From an uncultured Blautia sp. (GTDB lineage: Bacteria; Bacillota; Clostridia; Lachnospirales; Lachnospiraceae): DNA of 45,962 bases. This document shows positions 31,325 to 42,108 of this stretch, piece after piece. The DNA lies in assembly GCA_934364795.1 (NCBI GenBank), contig CAKRMK010000025.1, forward strand, positions 1-45,962, given 5' to 3'. The translations under genes were made by a program, and so were the position numbers. The number at the start of each line of letters is the position of its first letter. Position 1 is the stretch's first letter. Under the pieces are notes generated by a model. That model saw nothing but the letters and a program-made list of their open reading frames with translations. It did no database searches and was not told where the DNA came from.

Positions 31325-33265
31325 TTATTCATCACCTTCCAGCTGCTTTGTAAGATATCTTCCTACAATTTTTGAAAATCCGGTAATGTTCCTGATATAT
31401 GCAAAATCTTTTCCAAAAATCTTCTTTTCCGTTGCCAGGTCTTTTTCTTCTCCTGCAAAAACTCCCAGCACACTTACTCCCTGGCTTCGCAGTTTCCGGA
31501 TCTGGGCAGCTGTATCTGTAATTGCATATTTTCCATGATAGGGTGCAGGATTTTTGGCATTAGGACGGTTTACAATCACATCGTAAGGACGGCCGTCACT
31601 TAAAATAATAAGAATTTTTTTCTCTTCCTCTCTCATTAAAAGTCCATATCCTGCTGCCCGGATGGCAAGCCCGTCCCGGTTATTGGACGATGTTACATAG
31701 TTAAATATATTTTCATTTGCACTTCTCGGATCATCATATTCACGGAAACGGTGAAGAATCGTGTAATCCCAAAACGTGCAGTAACTCATTACACGGTGCG
31801 GAAGTCCTGCATTACTTAGTGCCTCACTGATGATATAGGCCTGTAGTGCCACTTCTCCCTGTCGGCTCATCTGGGAACCGCTGGCATCAATAAGAACATC
31901 CACAACAAAATCTGAAGAATCCCCTTTTAACTCCCTTTTAAAAACATTTGCCTCACTGCTTCTTCCAAGTCTCCATAGCCTGGATGGGACAATTGTCCCC
32001 CTGTCTGAAAGGATCTCCTGGGTTTCACTTTTTATCACCAGTGATTTTTTCAGCATTTCTGTAAGAAGTGCCACATTTCGTTTTACAATGCGGTGCTTGT
32101 CATGATAAAGCCATATGTTTTTATTTTTCAGTCTTTTGGCATATTCATACTGATAATTGCGCTTCACCGGATTTTTCAGAATTCCCTCTGTAAAATACAG
32201 ACTGCAGTCACTGTGGATATCCCGGCACATCAGCTGATTCATCCGCTTTTCTTCTGTCTCATTCAGATACGTTTTTCCAAAATTAAGTTCCACATAAGTA
32301 TGGGCTTTTTCCAGTGCCTCCGGCGGAAGAATGGTAATCTTCTGTTTCGTCTGGCGTTCTTCTTCCATCTCTTTGGTAACGCTGCTGTCCTCCATGCCGG
32401 ACACATTGGAGGTCAGCTGTTCCATATAGCTTTCCAGGGCATCCTCATACATTTCTTCTGAAAGATAATCATGCCAGTCAAACTCTGTGAGATCCTCCAT
32501 GGTAACTGCAAGAACCTGCTCCAGAGTTACTTTTTTTCCGAAATCAGGATCTGCAACTTCATTGTAGACGGTATCGATAATTCGAATCAAAGACATTGTA
32601 TCCGTCACTTCTGATGTTTTCGAAATCAAATCAATATAGTGATAGATTCCGTTTTTATTTTCCTTTTTATTCGATATATCTGATATTTTTGTTATTGTTT
32701 TTTCAGTTTCCGCTATTGTTTTTTCTTTTTCACCGGATTTATTTCCACTGTCAATTCGCCTGCGAAGCATGTTTACCCGAAGATATCCCAGCTTATCCCA
32801 TGTGGGAGGCAGCGTCTCATATTCCTGATCCAGAATATCCTCACAGGCTTTTCTTTGCATTTCCCAGATTCCCGGACGCTGATGGCAGATCTTATCTCCG
32901 ATTGCCTCTTCAATACAAAGCTGTGATACAAAAGTAAGAGAGGCTTCATCTGCTCCCATGAAGATTTTTTTTACCAGATACATTCCAAGAAAATCCTTGT
33001 CAAAAAACTTTGCCAATGCCCCTTGCTTGATGCCATCGTAAAGAGCTATATTCTTTGAACGAAGAAACAGGGATACATCCGGTTTCATCTGCTGTGTATA
33101 GTCTCCACTGACGGTCCACAGAAGATTGCGGATCCTGTTCTCAAGTTCCAGCTGGTAATCCTGAATCTGAAGTTCTTCACTTGTTATGTCAGAAAGTTTT
33201 CCTGAATTTTTATTTTCTATAAATTCAGATCTTTTTTCTACACTTTTCCTTGTATCATCTCTCAT
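31325..33265 (-). CDS. VWA-domain protein, MoxR partner (CobT/NorD-like)
   Basis: About 646 residues from the ATG at 33265. The N-terminal two-thirds are helical and charged. The C-terminal von Willebrand A domain begins with VVDVLIDASGSQMSRQGEVA near residue 430, the MIDAS metal site (D-x-S-G-S), and includes ILIILSDGRPYDV near 555. It overlaps the MoxR-type ATPase gene by 11 bases, so the two form a coupled MoxR-VWA chaperone pair. Such pairs insert metals or remodel partner enzymes, as in NorQ/NorD and CobS/CobT. No client enzyme is adjacent, so the target is unknown. Confidence 0.88.
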   Translation of the reverse strand: MRDDTRKSVEKRSEFIENKNSGKLSDITSEELQIQDYQLELENRIRNLLWTVSGDYTQQMKPDVSLFLRSKNIALYDGIKQGALAKFFDKDFLGMYLVKKIFMGADEASLTFVSQLCIEEAIGDKICHQRPGIWEMQRKACEDILDQEYETLPPTWDKLGYLRVNMLRRRIDSGNKSGEKEKTIAETEKTITKISDISNKKENKNGIYHYIDLISKTSEVTDTMSLIRIIDTVYNEVADPDFGKKVTLEQVLAVTMEDLTEFDWHDYLSEEMYEDALESYMEQLTSNVSGMEDSSVTKEMEEERQTKQKITILPPEALEKAHTYVELNFGKTYLNETEEKRMNQLMCRDIHSDCSLYFTEGILKNPVKRNYQYEYAKRLKNKNIWLYHDKHRIVKRNVALLTEMLKKSLVIKSETQEILSDRGTIVPSRLWRLGRSSEANVFKRELKGDSSDFVVDVLIDASGSQMSRQGEVALQAYIISEALSNAGLPHRVMSYCTFWDYTILHRFREYDDPRSANENIFNYVTSSNNRDGLAIRAAGYGLLMREEEKKILIILSDGRPYDVIVNRPNAKNPAPYHGKYAITDTAAQIRKLRSQGVSVLGVFAGEEKDLATEKKIFGKDFAYIRNITGFSKIVGRYLTKQLEGDE

Positions 33266-34175
33266 AAACATCTTCCCGAGTCCAGCTCTGTGGGATTCTG
33301 GTTCGCACTACATCCTCCACGATTTCCTTTTCAAACACATCAAAGGTTTTGTTTACAATTCCCATCTGTACCGCCTGCCAGGGAGAAAGTCCGGTCCGCA
33401 CAATTTTCATTGCAGCCAGAAGTCCTCGAAGATCCAATGGCTTAGTTGAGATTTCGCTGTTCATGGATTTTTTCTGAAGATCCATAAATACGCCGATAAA
33501 CTGCTCCACAGCTTCTTTCTTCGCATCCGGAAACATTCTGTTAAAAATAAAACCAAGAGTTTCCTCATTCTGGGGCGGCATATCAATTACCAGAAAACGG
33601 GATACCAGAGCCTCATTTAACTCCTTTGTTCCTGCATAACCATAGTTCATAGTTCCAATAAATCTGGCTGCAGGATGAAGGTCAATCTTATCATATCCCG
33701 GCACATCAATAGATCGTCTGTAATCCAAAGTAGCATGAAGCACGGAAACTGCATCGTTTTTCGCCATATTAATCTCATCCAGAATCCCAAATCCGCCCTC
33801 CTGGGCGCACTGGTAAATACTTCCCTTACGCAGCTTCACCTGATTATCCACAAAAGTATCTGTACCGATCAGATCCCCGCTGTTAGTATTCACATGAAAA
33901 GATACATTATATACCGGCCTTCCGAAAATATACGCCAGATTCTCAGCCAGCACATTTTTTCCTGTAGCCTTCGGACCTGCCAGAAGCAGATTCTCTCCTT
34001 CCAGTATGGCTGCCATAGCCATTTCCAGGGTTTCTTTTCCATAAAAAGGAAGGGAAGGCGTAAGAAGTCTGTGCTTCGCTTCATCTGAAACACCATACTT
34101 TTCCCTGTATTCTCCTGCAGCCTTAATCAATCCGGGATTCACGCCCTGTTCCTCTAAAAAATCAAATTCATTCAT
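33255..34175 (-). CDS. MoxR-type AAA+ ATPase
   Basis: A 306-residue AAA+ protein with Walker A LLAGPKATGKNVLAENLAY near residue 63, Walker B GGFGILDEINMAKNDAVSVL near 130, sensor-1 ARFIGTMNYGYAGTKELN near 170, and arginine-finger region NEALVSRFLVIDMPP. It works with the VWA protein encoded immediately downstream, with a short gene overlap. AAAGGAG lies 14 bases before the ATG, a rather long spacing. The pair is likely transcribed from a promoter near 34190, just after the glutamine synthetase terminator region. Confidence 0.9.
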   Translation of the reverse strand: MNEFDFLEEQGVNPGLIKAAGEYREKYGVSDEAKHRLLTPSLPFYGKETLEMAMAAILEGENLLLAGPKATGKNVLAENLAYIFGRPVYNVSFHVNTNSGDLIGTDTFVDNQVKLRKGSIYQCAQEGGFGILDEINMAKNDAVSVLHATLDYRRSIDVPGYDKIDLHPAARFIGTMNYGYAGTKELNEALVSRFLVIDMPPQNEETLGFIFNRMFPDAKKEAVEQFIGVFMDLQKKSMNSEISTKPLDLRGLLAAMKIVRTGLSPWQAVQMGIVNKTFDVFEKEIVEDVVRTRIPQSWTREDVYER

Positions 34176-34205
34176 CTAATTTCACTTTACTCCTTTAATA
34201 GAAAA

Positions 34206-34227
34206 GAGGACTGCTGGTACAGTCCTC
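34206..34227 (-). terminator. Intrinsic terminator after glutamine synthetase
   Basis: GAGGACTG (34206-34213) and CAGTCCTC (34220-34227) form a perfect eight-base stem followed on minus by TTTTCT. It lies ten bases after the glutamine synthetase stop. Confidence 0.85.
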
Positions 34228-34236
34228 CTCATATTA

Positions 34237-36351
34237 TTACGGCTCAAAAACCAGATCTCCATAAGATGGCATTGGCCACATTTCTTTATCAACCAGCATT
34301 TCCAGTTCATCAACCGGTTCTCTTAATTTCTCCATTGCAGGTACCAGCTTCTCCCTGCAGAACACCGCTCTGTCTCTTCCTTCCTCATGCTCTTCTGCCT
34401 GTGAAACCAGCTTGCTCAGCTTGTTCATGGCACTGTTCACTTCTTTAAGAAGCTTGCTTGCTTTTTTCAGAAGATCTGTCTGAACGCTTACATCAATAGG
34501 TCCTACTGCTTTCACCTGATTAATGGAAGCAGCAAGAACTGTGGTATATTTGATAACAGCAGGAATGATCTGCTTGGTAGCCATATCAATCATGGTTTTT
34601 GCCTCAATGTTGATTGCTTTTCCATAAATCTCATACTGGATCTCAGCTCTGGATTCCAGCTCTGTCCTGGTAAAGACTCCGAACTCACCAAAAAGCTGAA
34701 CTGCTTTTTCTGTGGTAAGAGCAGGAATGGCATCTACCATAGATGGTAAAACAGGTAGTCCACGGCGGCGGGCTTCTTTCTCCCACTCTGGTGCATATCC
34801 ATTTCCGTTAAATACGATTCTCTGATGCTCTGTTGCATATTTCTTGATGAGATCGTGTACTGCCAGTTCAAAATCCTCTGCCTGCTCCAGAATGTCACAT
34901 GCTTCCTTAAAGGCTTCTGCTGTAATAGTGTTGAGTACTACGTTGCATGCTGAAATGGAATCCTTGGAACCAACCATACGGAATTCGAATTTATTTCCGG
35001 TAAAGGCAAAAGGTGAAGTACGGTTACGGTCTGTGGCATCCTTCATAAAGTCCGGAAGTGTTTTTACTCCTGTATCCAGCTTCTCTCCTGTCTTACTTCT
35101 GGTAGCAGTTCCTGTACTGATCAGCTGCTCCAGCACATCCTCAAGCTGTTCACCTAAGAATACAGAAATAACTGCTGGCGGAGCTTCATTACCGCCAAGA
35201 CGCTGATCATTTCCAACGTCTGCTGCAGACTCACGAAGAAGATCTGCATGTTTATCTACTGCCTTCAGAATACAGGTAAGAACCAGAAGGAACTGAATGT
35301 TCTCATGTGGTGTTTTGCCTGGCTCAAGAAGGTTGATTCCGTCATCTGTAGTAAGGGACCAGTTATTATGTTTACCGGATCCGTTCAGACCTGCAAATGG
35401 TTTCTCATGAAGAAGGCAGCGCATTCCATGACGGCTTGCCACTTTCTTCAGAATTCTCATCATGATCTGGTTATGGTCTGCGGCAATATTCACCGGCGCG
35501 TAAATAGGTGCCAGCTCATGCTGTGCAGGTGCCACTTCGTTATGCTGTGTCTTGGCTGTTACCCCAAGTTTCCAGCACTCTTCATTTACTTCTTTCATGT
35601 ATGCGGAAACTCTCTGGCGGATGGTTCCAAAATAATGGTCATCCATCTCCTGTCCCTTGGGAGGCATTGCCCCGAAAAGAGTACGTCCGGTATATACCAG
35701 ATCCTTCCTCTGCATATATTTCTCTTTATCAATCAGGAAATATTCCTGCTCTGCACCAACAGATGGTGTTACACGCTTGGATGTATTATTTCCCAAAAGT
35801 CTAAGGAGTCTTAATGCCTGTGTATTGATGGCTTCCATAGAACGAAGAAGAGGTGTTTTCTGATCCAGTGCCTCTCCTGTGTAGGAACAAAATGCAGTAG
35901 GAATACATAAGGTTCCACCTGCAGCATCATGTCTTACAAATGCCGGTGAGGTGCAATCCCATGTTGTATATCCTCTTGCTTCAAAAGTAGCACGAAGGCC
36001 GCCTGACGGGAAAGAAGATGCATCCGGTTCACCTTTTATCAGCTCTTTTCCGGAAAAGCTCATAAGAACCTTGCCATTGTCCATCGGTGCGGTGATAAAT
36101 GCGTCATGTTTTTCTGCAGTCACGCCTGTAAGTGGCTGGAACCAGTGGCTGTAATGGGTAGCTCCCTTCTCAATGGCCCATTCCTTCATTTCATGGGCAA
36201 CTACATCCGCAATCTCCATGGAAAGCTCTTTGCCTTCCTCAATAGTTTTCTTCAGTTCCTTGTAAACTTTCTTCGGCAGACGTTCCTGCATGACGGAATC
36301 ATTGAATACGTCGCATCCGAATAATTCCTTCACATTAACATAATCTCCCAT
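34237..36351 (-). CDS. glnN: Glutamine synthetase type III
   Basis: A 704-residue enzyme from [21 protein letters not shown] at 36351, which follows a GAGGAGAGG site; this length is typical of GSIII, much longer than type I. Landmarks are FHAWKEWAI-like helices near residue 60, [19 protein letters not shown] near 120, [10 protein letters not shown] near 205, [18 protein letters not shown] near 275, [14 protein letters not shown] near 320 and [11 protein letters not shown] near 450. It makes glutamine from glutamate, ammonia and ATP and forms large ring assemblies. An eight-codon upstream extension to 36375 is unlikely. It is probably nitrogen-regulated, though no operator was seen. Confidence 0.97.
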   Translation of the reverse strand: MGDYVNVKELFGCDVFNDSVMQERLPKKVYKELKKTIEEGKELSMEIADVVAHEMKEWAIEKGATHYSHWFQPLTGVTAEKHDAFITAPMDNGKVLMSFSGKELIKGEPDASSFPSGGLRATFEARGYTTWDCTSPAFVRHDAAGGTLCIPTAFCSYTGEALDQKTPLLRSMEAINTQALRLLRLLGNNTSKRVTPSVGAEQEYFLIDKEKYMQRKDLVYTGRTLFGAMPPKGQEMDDHYFGTIRQRVSAYMKEVNEECWKLGVTAKTQHNEVAPAQHELAPIYAPVNIAADHNQIMMRILKKVASRHGMRCLLHEKPFAGLNGSGKHNNWSLTTDDGINLLEPGKTPHENIQFLLVLTCILKAVDKHADLLRESAADVGNDQRLGGNEAPPAVISVFLGEQLEDVLEQLISTGTATRSKTGEKLDTGVKTLPDFMKDATDRNRTSPFAFTGNKFEFRMVGSKDSISACNVVLNTITAEAFKEACDILEQAEDFELAVHDLIKKYATEHQRIVFNGNGYAPEWEKEARRRGLPVLPSMVDAIPALTTEKAVQLFGEFGVFTRTELESRAEIQYEIYGKAINIEAKTMIDMATKQIIPAVIKYTTVLAASINQVKAVGPIDVSVQTDLLKKASKLLKEVNSAMNKLSKLVSQAEEHEEGRDRAVFCREKLVPAMEKLREPVDELEMLVDKEMWPMPSYGDLVFEP

Positions 36352-36414
36352 TGTTCCTCTCCTCTCGTTCTTCACACATTGCTGGTTTTATCTGTAAACT
36401 CCACAAAGACATTT

Positions 36415-37314
36415 TTATATTTCACTTTTCAGATACAGGTTCAGTGCACGGTGCAGATTCTCAATTTCCACATTTTTAGGATTTCCACCATATTCTCCAT
36501 CCAGAGTCCATGCAACATCCTCATCAGACTCAATAGAAAGCATTTTTGCTTTAAAAGAATAGATCAGGTCTGTATTGTCCTCCATGCTAAGCAGATTGCG
36601 GACAATCTCCTGCATTTCCAGTGGATTCTTTGGATTTACAATCAGGGTCACTTCAAAAAGCCCGTCATTCATATCCACATTCTTGGTCAGATTTTTGAAT
36701 CCTCCTACAGATCTGGAGTTGGTAATCATACCGTAAATAAAATCATCTTCAATGACTCCACTTTCAGTTGTCACCTTCATATGGTAGGATTTGATATCAA
36801 GAAGTCTTTTTGCGCCTTCCAGAACATAGGCAAGATGTCCCAGGATATTCTTCAGATCCTGGCTTGTCTCATAAGACACATCTGTAAACAGACCAAAAGC
36901 TGCAACATAGGCAAATGTCAGCTTGTTAAATCTGCCTATATCGCAGTGATAAAGCTGTTCTTCCATGATCATTGATGCTGCATCCAGCATGTTCTTGGGC
37001 ATAAAAAGACTGTTTGCAAAATCATTGGTGCTTCCTGCCGGGATATAACCGATGGGAGTCTGGCTTCCCACTTCTGTTACTCCTGTTACAACTTCATCCA
37101 GCGTACCGTCACCGCCGCTGCAAACAATAAGATCTACTTTATCCGCGTATTTTTTCACCTGTTCATAGGCATCTCTTGGAGCCTGTGTTGCACGAATGAT
37201 TACTTCATATCCGCCCTTGTTAAAGATATCTACAATATCCATCAGAGATGTCTTGATTTTTCCTTTGCCCGCTTTGGGGTTAAAAATAAATACCAGTTTT
37301 TTCTCCAACTTCAT
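36415..37314 (-). CDS. Diacylglycerol kinase catalytic-domain (DagK/YegS-like) lipid kinase
   Basis: A 299-residue protein opening LVFIFNPKAGKGKIKTSLMD, with the nucleotide-binding VDLIVCSGGDGTLDEVVTGV near residue 55 (G-G-D-G-T) and PIGYIPAGSTNDFANSL near 90. The C-terminal domain has DDFIYGMITNSRSVGG near 195 and DVAWTLDGEYGG near 275. It phosphorylates diacylglycerol or a related lipid in the membrane, a different family from the small DgkA at 19489. Two lipid kinases in one window cover phosphatidic acid and lipid-carrier recycling. It lies between the trp terminator and glnN as a single gene. Confidence 0.92.
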   Translation of the reverse strand: MKLEKKLVFIFNPKAGKGKIKTSLMDIVDIFNKGGYEVIIRATQAPRDAYEQVKKYADKVDLIVCSGGDGTLDEVVTGVTEVGSQTPIGYIPAGSTNDFANSLFMPKNMLDAASMIMEEQLYHCDIGRFNKLTFAYVAAFGLFTDVSYETSQDLKNILGHLAYVLEGAKRLLDIKSYHMKVTTESGVIEDDFIYGMITNSRSVGGFKNLTKNVDMNDGLFEVTLIVNPKNPLEMQEIVRNLLSMEDNTDLIYSFKAKMLSIESDEDVAWTLDGEYGGNPKNVEIENLHRALNLYLKSEI

Positions 37315-37372
37315 TCCTCTTTTTCATAAATCTTACACATAAAATTAATTCACATTAAATACTATAAAAAAA

Positions 37373-37403
37373 AGAGGGCAAATTGTCAACGTTTTTGCCC
37401 TCT
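37373..37403 (-). terminator. Strong terminator of the trp operon
   Basis: AGAGGGCAAA (37373-37382) pairs with TTTGCCCTCT (37394-37403), ten perfect pairs. On the minus strand it is followed by TTTTTTTATAG; it also has T's on the plus side, so it can work in both directions. Confidence 0.92.
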
Positions 37404-37416
37404 TTTATGTGCTTTT

Positions 37417-38187
37417 TTAGATAGCGTCCTTCATAGCTTTCACATACTCCTTCACGTAGGGAACGCATTTCTCCCCATGTGCAGCACACAGTTTCACAAT
37501 AGCGGAGCCAACAATGGCGCCATCCGACTGTGCAGCCATTTTTTTTGCCTGTTCCGGGGTTGAAATTCCAAATCCCACCGCACACGGAATATCTTTTGCA
37601 GCTTTTACCAGTTTTACCATTGCTCCAATATCTGTAGTGATCTGGGTTCTGGTTCCGGTTACACCAAGGGATGAGACACAATATACAAAGCCCTGTGCTT
37701 CCTTTGCAATCTGGGTAATACGCTCATGAGAAGTAGGTGCGATCAAAGAGATCAGATCCAGTCCGTATTTCTGGCATACGCTGTCAAATTCTTCTTTTTC
37801 CTCAAATGGTACATCTGGAAGGATCAGGCCATCCATGCCAACTTCTGCTGCTTTCTTTATGAAGCGTTCTGTTCCATAGGAAAAAACAACATTTGCATAA
37901 GTCATAAATACCATTGGGATCTTTGTTTTTTCACGGATTTTCACTACCATATCAAATACTTTATCTGTGGTCACGCCGCCTTTTAAGGCACGTACATTGG
38001 CTTCCTGAATCACAGGACCTTCTGCTGTGGGATCAGAAAACGGGATTCCAAGCTCAATCAGATCTGCTCCAGCTTCTTCCATTGCGTAAACCAGCTGCTC
38101 TGTAATCTCAAGAGACGGATCTCCACAGGTAATAAACGGGATAAACGCTTTTCCTTTTGCAAATGCTTCTGTAATATGATTATTCAT
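37417..38187 (-). CDS. trpA: Tryptophan synthase alpha chain
   Basis: A 256-residue TIM-barrel enzyme that splits indole-3-glycerol phosphate into indole and glyceraldehyde-3-phosphate and passes indole to TrpB. Catalytic acids are in [14 protein letters not shown] (Glu near 50) and [13 protein letters not shown] (Asp near 130); the phosphate site is [10 protein letters not shown] near 205. It starts at ATG 38187 (GGGGAGGATATCC), overlapping trpB by eight bases, so alpha and beta are made together. It is the last gene of the trp operon, followed by the terminator. Confidence 0.97.
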   Translation of the reverse strand: MNNHITEAFAKGKAFIPFITCGDPSLEITEQLVYAMEEAGADLIELGIPFSDPTAEGPVIQEANVRALKGGVTTDKVFDMVVKIREKTKIPMVFMTYANVVFSYGTERFIKKAAEVGMDGLILPDVPFEEKEEFDSVCQKYGLDLISLIAPTSHERITQIAKEAQGFVYCVSSLGVTGTRTQITTDIGAMVKLVKAAKDIPCAVGFGISTPEQAKKMAAQSDGAIVGSAIVKLCAAHGEKCVPYVKEYVKAMKDAI

Positions 38188-39364
38188 GGATATCCTCCCC
38201 TCTGTATCTTGCGATTGCCACGCAGTCTTTATCACCACGGCCGGAAATGGTAATTACCACACTCTGGTCTTTTCTCATCTGTGGAACGATTTTTCTTGCA
38301 TACGCCACTGCATGTGCGCTTTCAATTGCCGGAATAATTCCTTCTGTTCTGGAAAGATATTCAAAAGCTTCAACTGCTTCTTCGTCTGTAACCGGCACAT
38401 ACTGGGCACGTCCTGTATCATAAAGGTGTGCATGCTCTGGTCCGATTCCCGGATAATCAAGACCTGCTGAAATTGAATAAACCGGTGCGATCTGTCCATA
38501 CTCATCCTGGCAGAAATAGGATTTCATACCGTGGAAAATACCAAGCTTTCCGGTTGCTATGGTTGCTGCTGTCTCTGCTGTATTTACGCCTCTTCCTGCT
38601 GCCTCACAGCCGATGAGCTGAACCTCTTTATCTTCAATAAAATGGTAGAAAGTTCCGATTGCATTGGAGCCGCCGCCTACGCAGGCAAGAACTGCATCTG
38701 GAAGCTTTCCTTCTTTTTCCAGCATCTGTTCCTTGATTTCTTTTGAGATCACTGCCTGGAAATCACGGACAATTGTAGGGAAAGGATGCGGTCCCATAAC
38801 AGAGCCAAGTACATAATGGGTATCTGCAATACGGTTTGTCCACTCGCGCATTGTCTCGGATACAGCATCTTTTAAGGTTGCGGTTCCTGAGGTTACAGGG
38901 TGAACCTTTGCTCCAAGAAGACGCATTTTGTAAACGTTTAAGGCCTGGCGCTCTGTGTCTTCTTTTCCCATGAACACTTCACATTCCATTCCCATAAGGG
39001 CTGCAGCAGTGGCAGTTGCAACACCGTGCTGGCCTGCTCCTGTCTCTGCGATGACTCGGGTTTTTCCCATTTTCTTTGCAAGAAGTACCTGACCGAGAAC
39101 ATTGTTGATCTTGTGAGCTCCTGTATGATTCAGGTCCTCTCTTTTTAAGTAAACTTTTGCTCCGCCAAGATCCTCTGTCATATGTGCGGCATAATAAAGC
39201 CGTGACGGTCTGCCTGCATATTCATTTAAAAGTTCTGTCAGTTCCCGGTTAAATTCCGGATCATTTTTATAATGGTTATATGCCTCTTCCAGTTCGATCA
39301 CTGCGTTCATCAGTGTTTCCGGAATATACTGGCCTCCATGAATTCCAAATCTTCCTTTTGACAT
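38180..39364 (-). CDS. trpB: Tryptophan synthase beta chain
   Basis: A 394-residue PLP enzyme that joins indole to serine, giving tryptophan. The PLP lysine is in [15 protein letters not shown] near residue 86; the substrate loop [17 protein letters not shown] lies near 108. [11 protein letters not shown] near 230 binds the PLP phosphate, and [14 protein letters not shown] lies near 298. It is the standard TrpB1 form that partners TrpA. The start has AAAGGAAT upstream of the ATG, and the gap to trpF is 106 bases of T-rich spacer. Confidence 0.98.
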   Translation of the reverse strand: MSKGRFGIHGGQYIPETLMNAVIELEEAYNHYKNDPEFNRELTELLNEYAGRPSRLYYAAHMTEDLGGAKVYLKREDLNHTGAHKINNVLGQVLLAKKMGKTRVIAETGAGQHGVATATAAALMGMECEVFMGKEDTERQALNVYKMRLLGAKVHPVTSGTATLKDAVSETMREWTNRIADTHYVLGSVMGPHPFPTIVRDFQAVISKEIKEQMLEKEGKLPDAVLACVGGGSNAIGTFYHFIEDKEVQLIGCEAAGRGVNTAETAATIATGKLGIFHGMKSYFCQDEYGQIAPVYSISAGLDYPGIGPEHAHLYDTGRAQYVPVTDEEAVEAFEYLSRTEGIIPAIESAHAVAYARKIVPQMRKDQSVVITISGRGDKDCVAIARYRGEDIHE

Positions 39365-39470
39365 GGTGTAATTCCTTTCGTTTGTTTTTTTGGCTTTCTG
39401 CCACTTTTCTTCTTACTTTTTCTTTTATCTTAACTCTTGTTTTTCTTTAATTTTGACTCTTTTTTATATT

Positions 39471-40115
39471 TTATTTAGCTTCCCGTTCTTTTCTATAGTT
39501 TTCCAGCGTATTGATCTGTTTTAACATTCTGGCAATCTGACGGATTTTCTCCGGGTCTTTTTTACCATCTGTTTCCAGGCTGCTGCTCATATCTACCGCC
39601 CAGGGATGAAGGGTTGCAATAGCGCTTCGGATATTTTCTGCTCCGATTCCTCCTGCCAGGAAAAATGGCCTTTTCACAGGCGGCACCAGCTCCCAGTCAA
39701 AGGCTGTGCCGGTGCCTCCGCCTCCCTGGTCCAGAAGGATATAATCTGCCGGGCTTCTAAGAGCTCTTTGCACATCCTGTGGTGTTTTTATGGAAAAAGC
39801 CTTGATCACAGGCTTTCCTGTCATATTCTGGATTTTTTCAATGTACTCCTCATCCTCATTTCCGTGAAGCTGGGCCGCCCACAGAGTTCCATCTCTTAAC
39901 AGGGAAATGGGAAGCTCTGGCGGTGCATCTACGAAAACACCAACCGGCAGGATTTCATCGTCAAGTCCCTTAACAAGGACTTTCACCTGTTCCGCTGTAA
40001 TGCTTCTTTTTCTTCCCGGAACTTCTATTACAAAACCTGCAAAATCAGGTTTTACTTCATTTACTGCTGTAATATCTGCTTCTCTGGTAAGACCGCAGAT
40101 TTTCAATTTTGCCAT
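39471..40115 (-). CDS. trpF: Phosphoribosylanthranilate isomerase
   Basis: A 214-residue TIM barrel catalysing the third committed tryptophan step, isomerising phosphoribosylanthranilate. It opens [20 protein letters not shown], with the catalytic Cys of KICG at the end of strand 1, and has [18 protein letters not shown] near residue 125, where the Asp is the general acid. [12 protein letters not shown] follows near 155. It overlaps trpC by 13 bases (TGGAGGAAT site inside trpC), so TrpC and TrpF are separate proteins here. Confidence 0.97.
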   Translation of the reverse strand: MAKLKICGLTREADITAVNEVKPDFAGFVIEVPGRKRSITAEQVKVLVKGLDDEILPVGVFVDAPPELPISLLRDGTLWAAQLHGNEDEEYIEKIQNMTGKPVIKAFSIKTPQDVQRALRSPADYILLDQGGGGTGTAFDWELVPPVKRPFFLAGGIGAENIRSAIATLHPWAVDMSSSLETDGKKDPEKIRQIARMLKQINTLENYRKEREAK

Positions 40116-40897
40116 ATTAATTCCTCCAGTGCAGCTTTCTTATCATTACTACGCATAAGTGTTTCCCCAATCAGCACCGCATCTACTTTATTTTCCTGTA
40201 AAATACGAATATCTTCTGCTGTTTTGATTCCACTTTCTGATACAAATACAGTGTCAGCAGGTGCCATACTGCGAAGCCGGATACTGTTTCCCATATCCAC
40301 TGTAAAATCGTGGAGATTCCGGTTATTGACTCCAATAATTTTTGCTTCCAGATTCAGTGCTCTGTCTGCTTCCCATTCATCATGTGCTTCCACAAGGGCA
40401 TCCAGCCCCAGCTCCTTTGTCAGCTCCAGGTAAGCTTTCAGCTGTGCGTTATCCAAAATAGCACAGATCAGAAGCACTGCGGATGCCCCAAATGCTTTTG
40501 CCTGATAGATCATGTATTCATCGACTGTGAAATCCTTACGAAGTACCGGAATGTTTACAGCTTCTGTAATTTCTTTTAAGTATCTGTCCTGGCCCTGAAA
40601 GTAAAAAGGTTCTGTCAGACAGGAGATTGCAGAAGCCCCTGCCTGCTCGTATTCCTTCGCAATATCCAGATAAGGAAAATCAGGAGCAATCAGCCCTTTT
40701 GAAGGAGATGCTTTTTTTACTTCGCAAATGTAGGACATTCCAGGCTTTTTCAGCGCATCCAGAAAACGAATCTTCTGTTCGGCCTTCTTTGCCAGATCAG
40801 AATTTTGTTGTGCTATCAGTACCCTTAATGGGACTTTAAATTTTTCTTCCTGAATACGCTCTTTTGTACGAGCCGCTATTTCATTTAAAATACTCAT
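40103..40897 (-). CDS. trpC: Indole-3-glycerol-phosphate synthase
   Basis: This 264-residue TIM barrel closes the indole ring. The key blocks are [20 protein letters not shown] near residue 55 (catalytic Lys), [13 protein letters not shown] near 92, [13 protein letters not shown] near 115, [15 protein letters not shown] near 165, [15 protein letters not shown] near 185 and [10 protein letters not shown] near 215. The N-terminal helix is complete. AGGAAATC precedes the ATG. It lies between trpD and trpF with a purine-rich spacer on the trpD side. Confidence 0.98.
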   Translation of the reverse strand: MSILNEIAARTKERIQEEKFKVPLRVLIAQQNSDLAKKAEQKIRFLDALKKPGMSYICEVKKASPSKGLIAPDFPYLDIAKEYEQAGASAISCLTEPFYFQGQDRYLKEITEAVNIPVLRKDFTVDEYMIYQAKAFGASAVLLICAILDNAQLKAYLELTKELGLDALVEAHDEWEADRALNLEAKIIGVNNRNLHDFTVDMGNSIRLRSMAPADTVFVSESGIKTAEDIRILQENKVDAVLIGETLMRSNDKKAALEELIWQN

Positions 40898-40918
40898 GAT
40901 TCAGATTTCCTCATTTGA

Positions 40919-41022
40919 TTTATATTTCTTCAATCAATTTCTTTTCTTCAACCGATTTCTTTTCTTCAACTATTTTCTATTTTTTCACTTAATTTTTTTC
41001 AATTGCTTTCTATTTTTTTCAT
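40919..41022. repeat. Degenerate TTTCTTTTCTTCAA-type repeats between trpC and trpD
   Basis: The intergenic stretch contains ATTTCTTTTCTTCAA-like units several times with drift. On the mRNA it is a run of GAAGAAAAGAAAT, nearly free of pyrimidines except T. It has no stem structure that I can see. Confidence 0.6.
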
Positions 41023-42039
41023 TTAATTCTCTTCATTGCTTTTTTCAATAAACTCTCCCAGTTTCTTTAAGGCTGCGCCGCTGTCAATCAGCTGTTCTGC
41101 CAGTTTTACACCAGCTTCTATGTTCTCTGCTTTTCCAGCAATATAAAGTGCTGCTCCTGCATTCAGGCATACTGCATGGCGTTTTGCACCTTTTTCTTTT
41201 CCTTCCAGAATTGCTTTTGTAATTTCGGCGTTTTCCTGAGGTGTTCCTCCCTGGAGCTCTTCCTTGGTACAACGCTCATACCCAAACTGCTCCGGGGTAA
41301 GAACATAGGATGTAAAGGTTCCATCTTTGATCTCGCATACAGAAGTTGGAGCACTCATAGAAATTTCATCCAGACTGTCCTGTCCAAATACTACCATTCC
41401 TCTTGTCACGCCAAGGTTTGCCATAACCTGTGCCAGCGGTTTTACAAGTGCTTCATCGTACACGCCCATAAGTTCCATATTTGCACCTGCCGGGTTGCTA
41501 AGAGGTCCAAGAATATTAAATACCGTGCGGATTCCCAGCTCCTTGCGGATAGGTGCTACATATTTCATGGCAATGTGATAGTTCTGTGCAAATAAGAAAC
41601 AGATTCCGATTTTTTCCAGAAGCTCCTGGCTTTTTTCCGGTGGAATGGTAATCTTCACGCCCAAAGCTTCCAGAACGTCTGCTGCTCCTGATTTAGAAGA
41701 AGCAGCCCTGTTTCCATGTTTTGCAACCGGTACGCCTCCAGCTGCAATTACCAGGGAAGCAGTTGTGGAAATGTTAAAGGAATTGGAACCGTCACCACCT
41801 GTACCAACAATTTCCAGTACATCCATATCATGCAAAAGTTTGATACAATGAGCTCTCATTCCAGCTGCAGATGCAGTGATCTCATCAATGTTTTCTCCTT
41901 TTAATGACAACGCAGTCAGGTAAGCGGACATCTGCACCGGTGTGGCCTTTCCGCTCATAATCTCATCCATAACTTCTTCGGCTTCCTGATATGTTAAATC
42001 CTGCTTTTTGGATAATTTAATAATGCTTTCTCTAATCAT
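41023..42039 (-). CDS. trpD: Anthranilate phosphoribosyltransferase
   Basis: This 338-residue enzyme transfers phosphoribose from PRPP to anthranilate. The PRPP-binding glycine loop is [17 protein letters not shown] near residue 77, followed by [20 protein letters not shown] near 103 and [16 protein letters not shown] near 165. The N-terminal helical domain starts [20 protein letters not shown]. It is not fused to trpG in this organism. AAAGGAG precedes the ATG by eight bases. Confidence 0.98.
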   Translation of the reverse strand: MIRESIIKLSKKQDLTYQEAEEVMDEIMSGKATPVQMSAYLTALSLKGENIDEITASAAGMRAHCIKLLHDMDVLEIVGTGGDGSNSFNISTTASLVIAAGGVPVAKHGNRAASSKSGAADVLEALGVKITIPPEKSQELLEKIGICFLFAQNYHIAMKYVAPIRKELGIRTVFNILGPLSNPAGANMELMGVYDEALVKPLAQVMANLGVTRGMVVFGQDSLDEISMSAPTSVCEIKDGTFTSYVLTPEQFGYERCTKEELQGGTPQENAEITKAILEGKEKGAKRHAVCLNAGAALYIAGKAENIEAGVKLAEQLIDSGAALKKLGEFIEKSNEEN

Positions 42040-42108
42040 TTTACTTGCTCCTTTCTGCTGCTTCGTCTGTAAATATTAAGTACTGATCATATTGACTTGT
42101 CTGATTTT

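Noticed and set aside
37355..37681. 108-codon frame overlapping the trpA 3' end
   Set aside because: It runs through the trp terminator and out of frame inside trpA.
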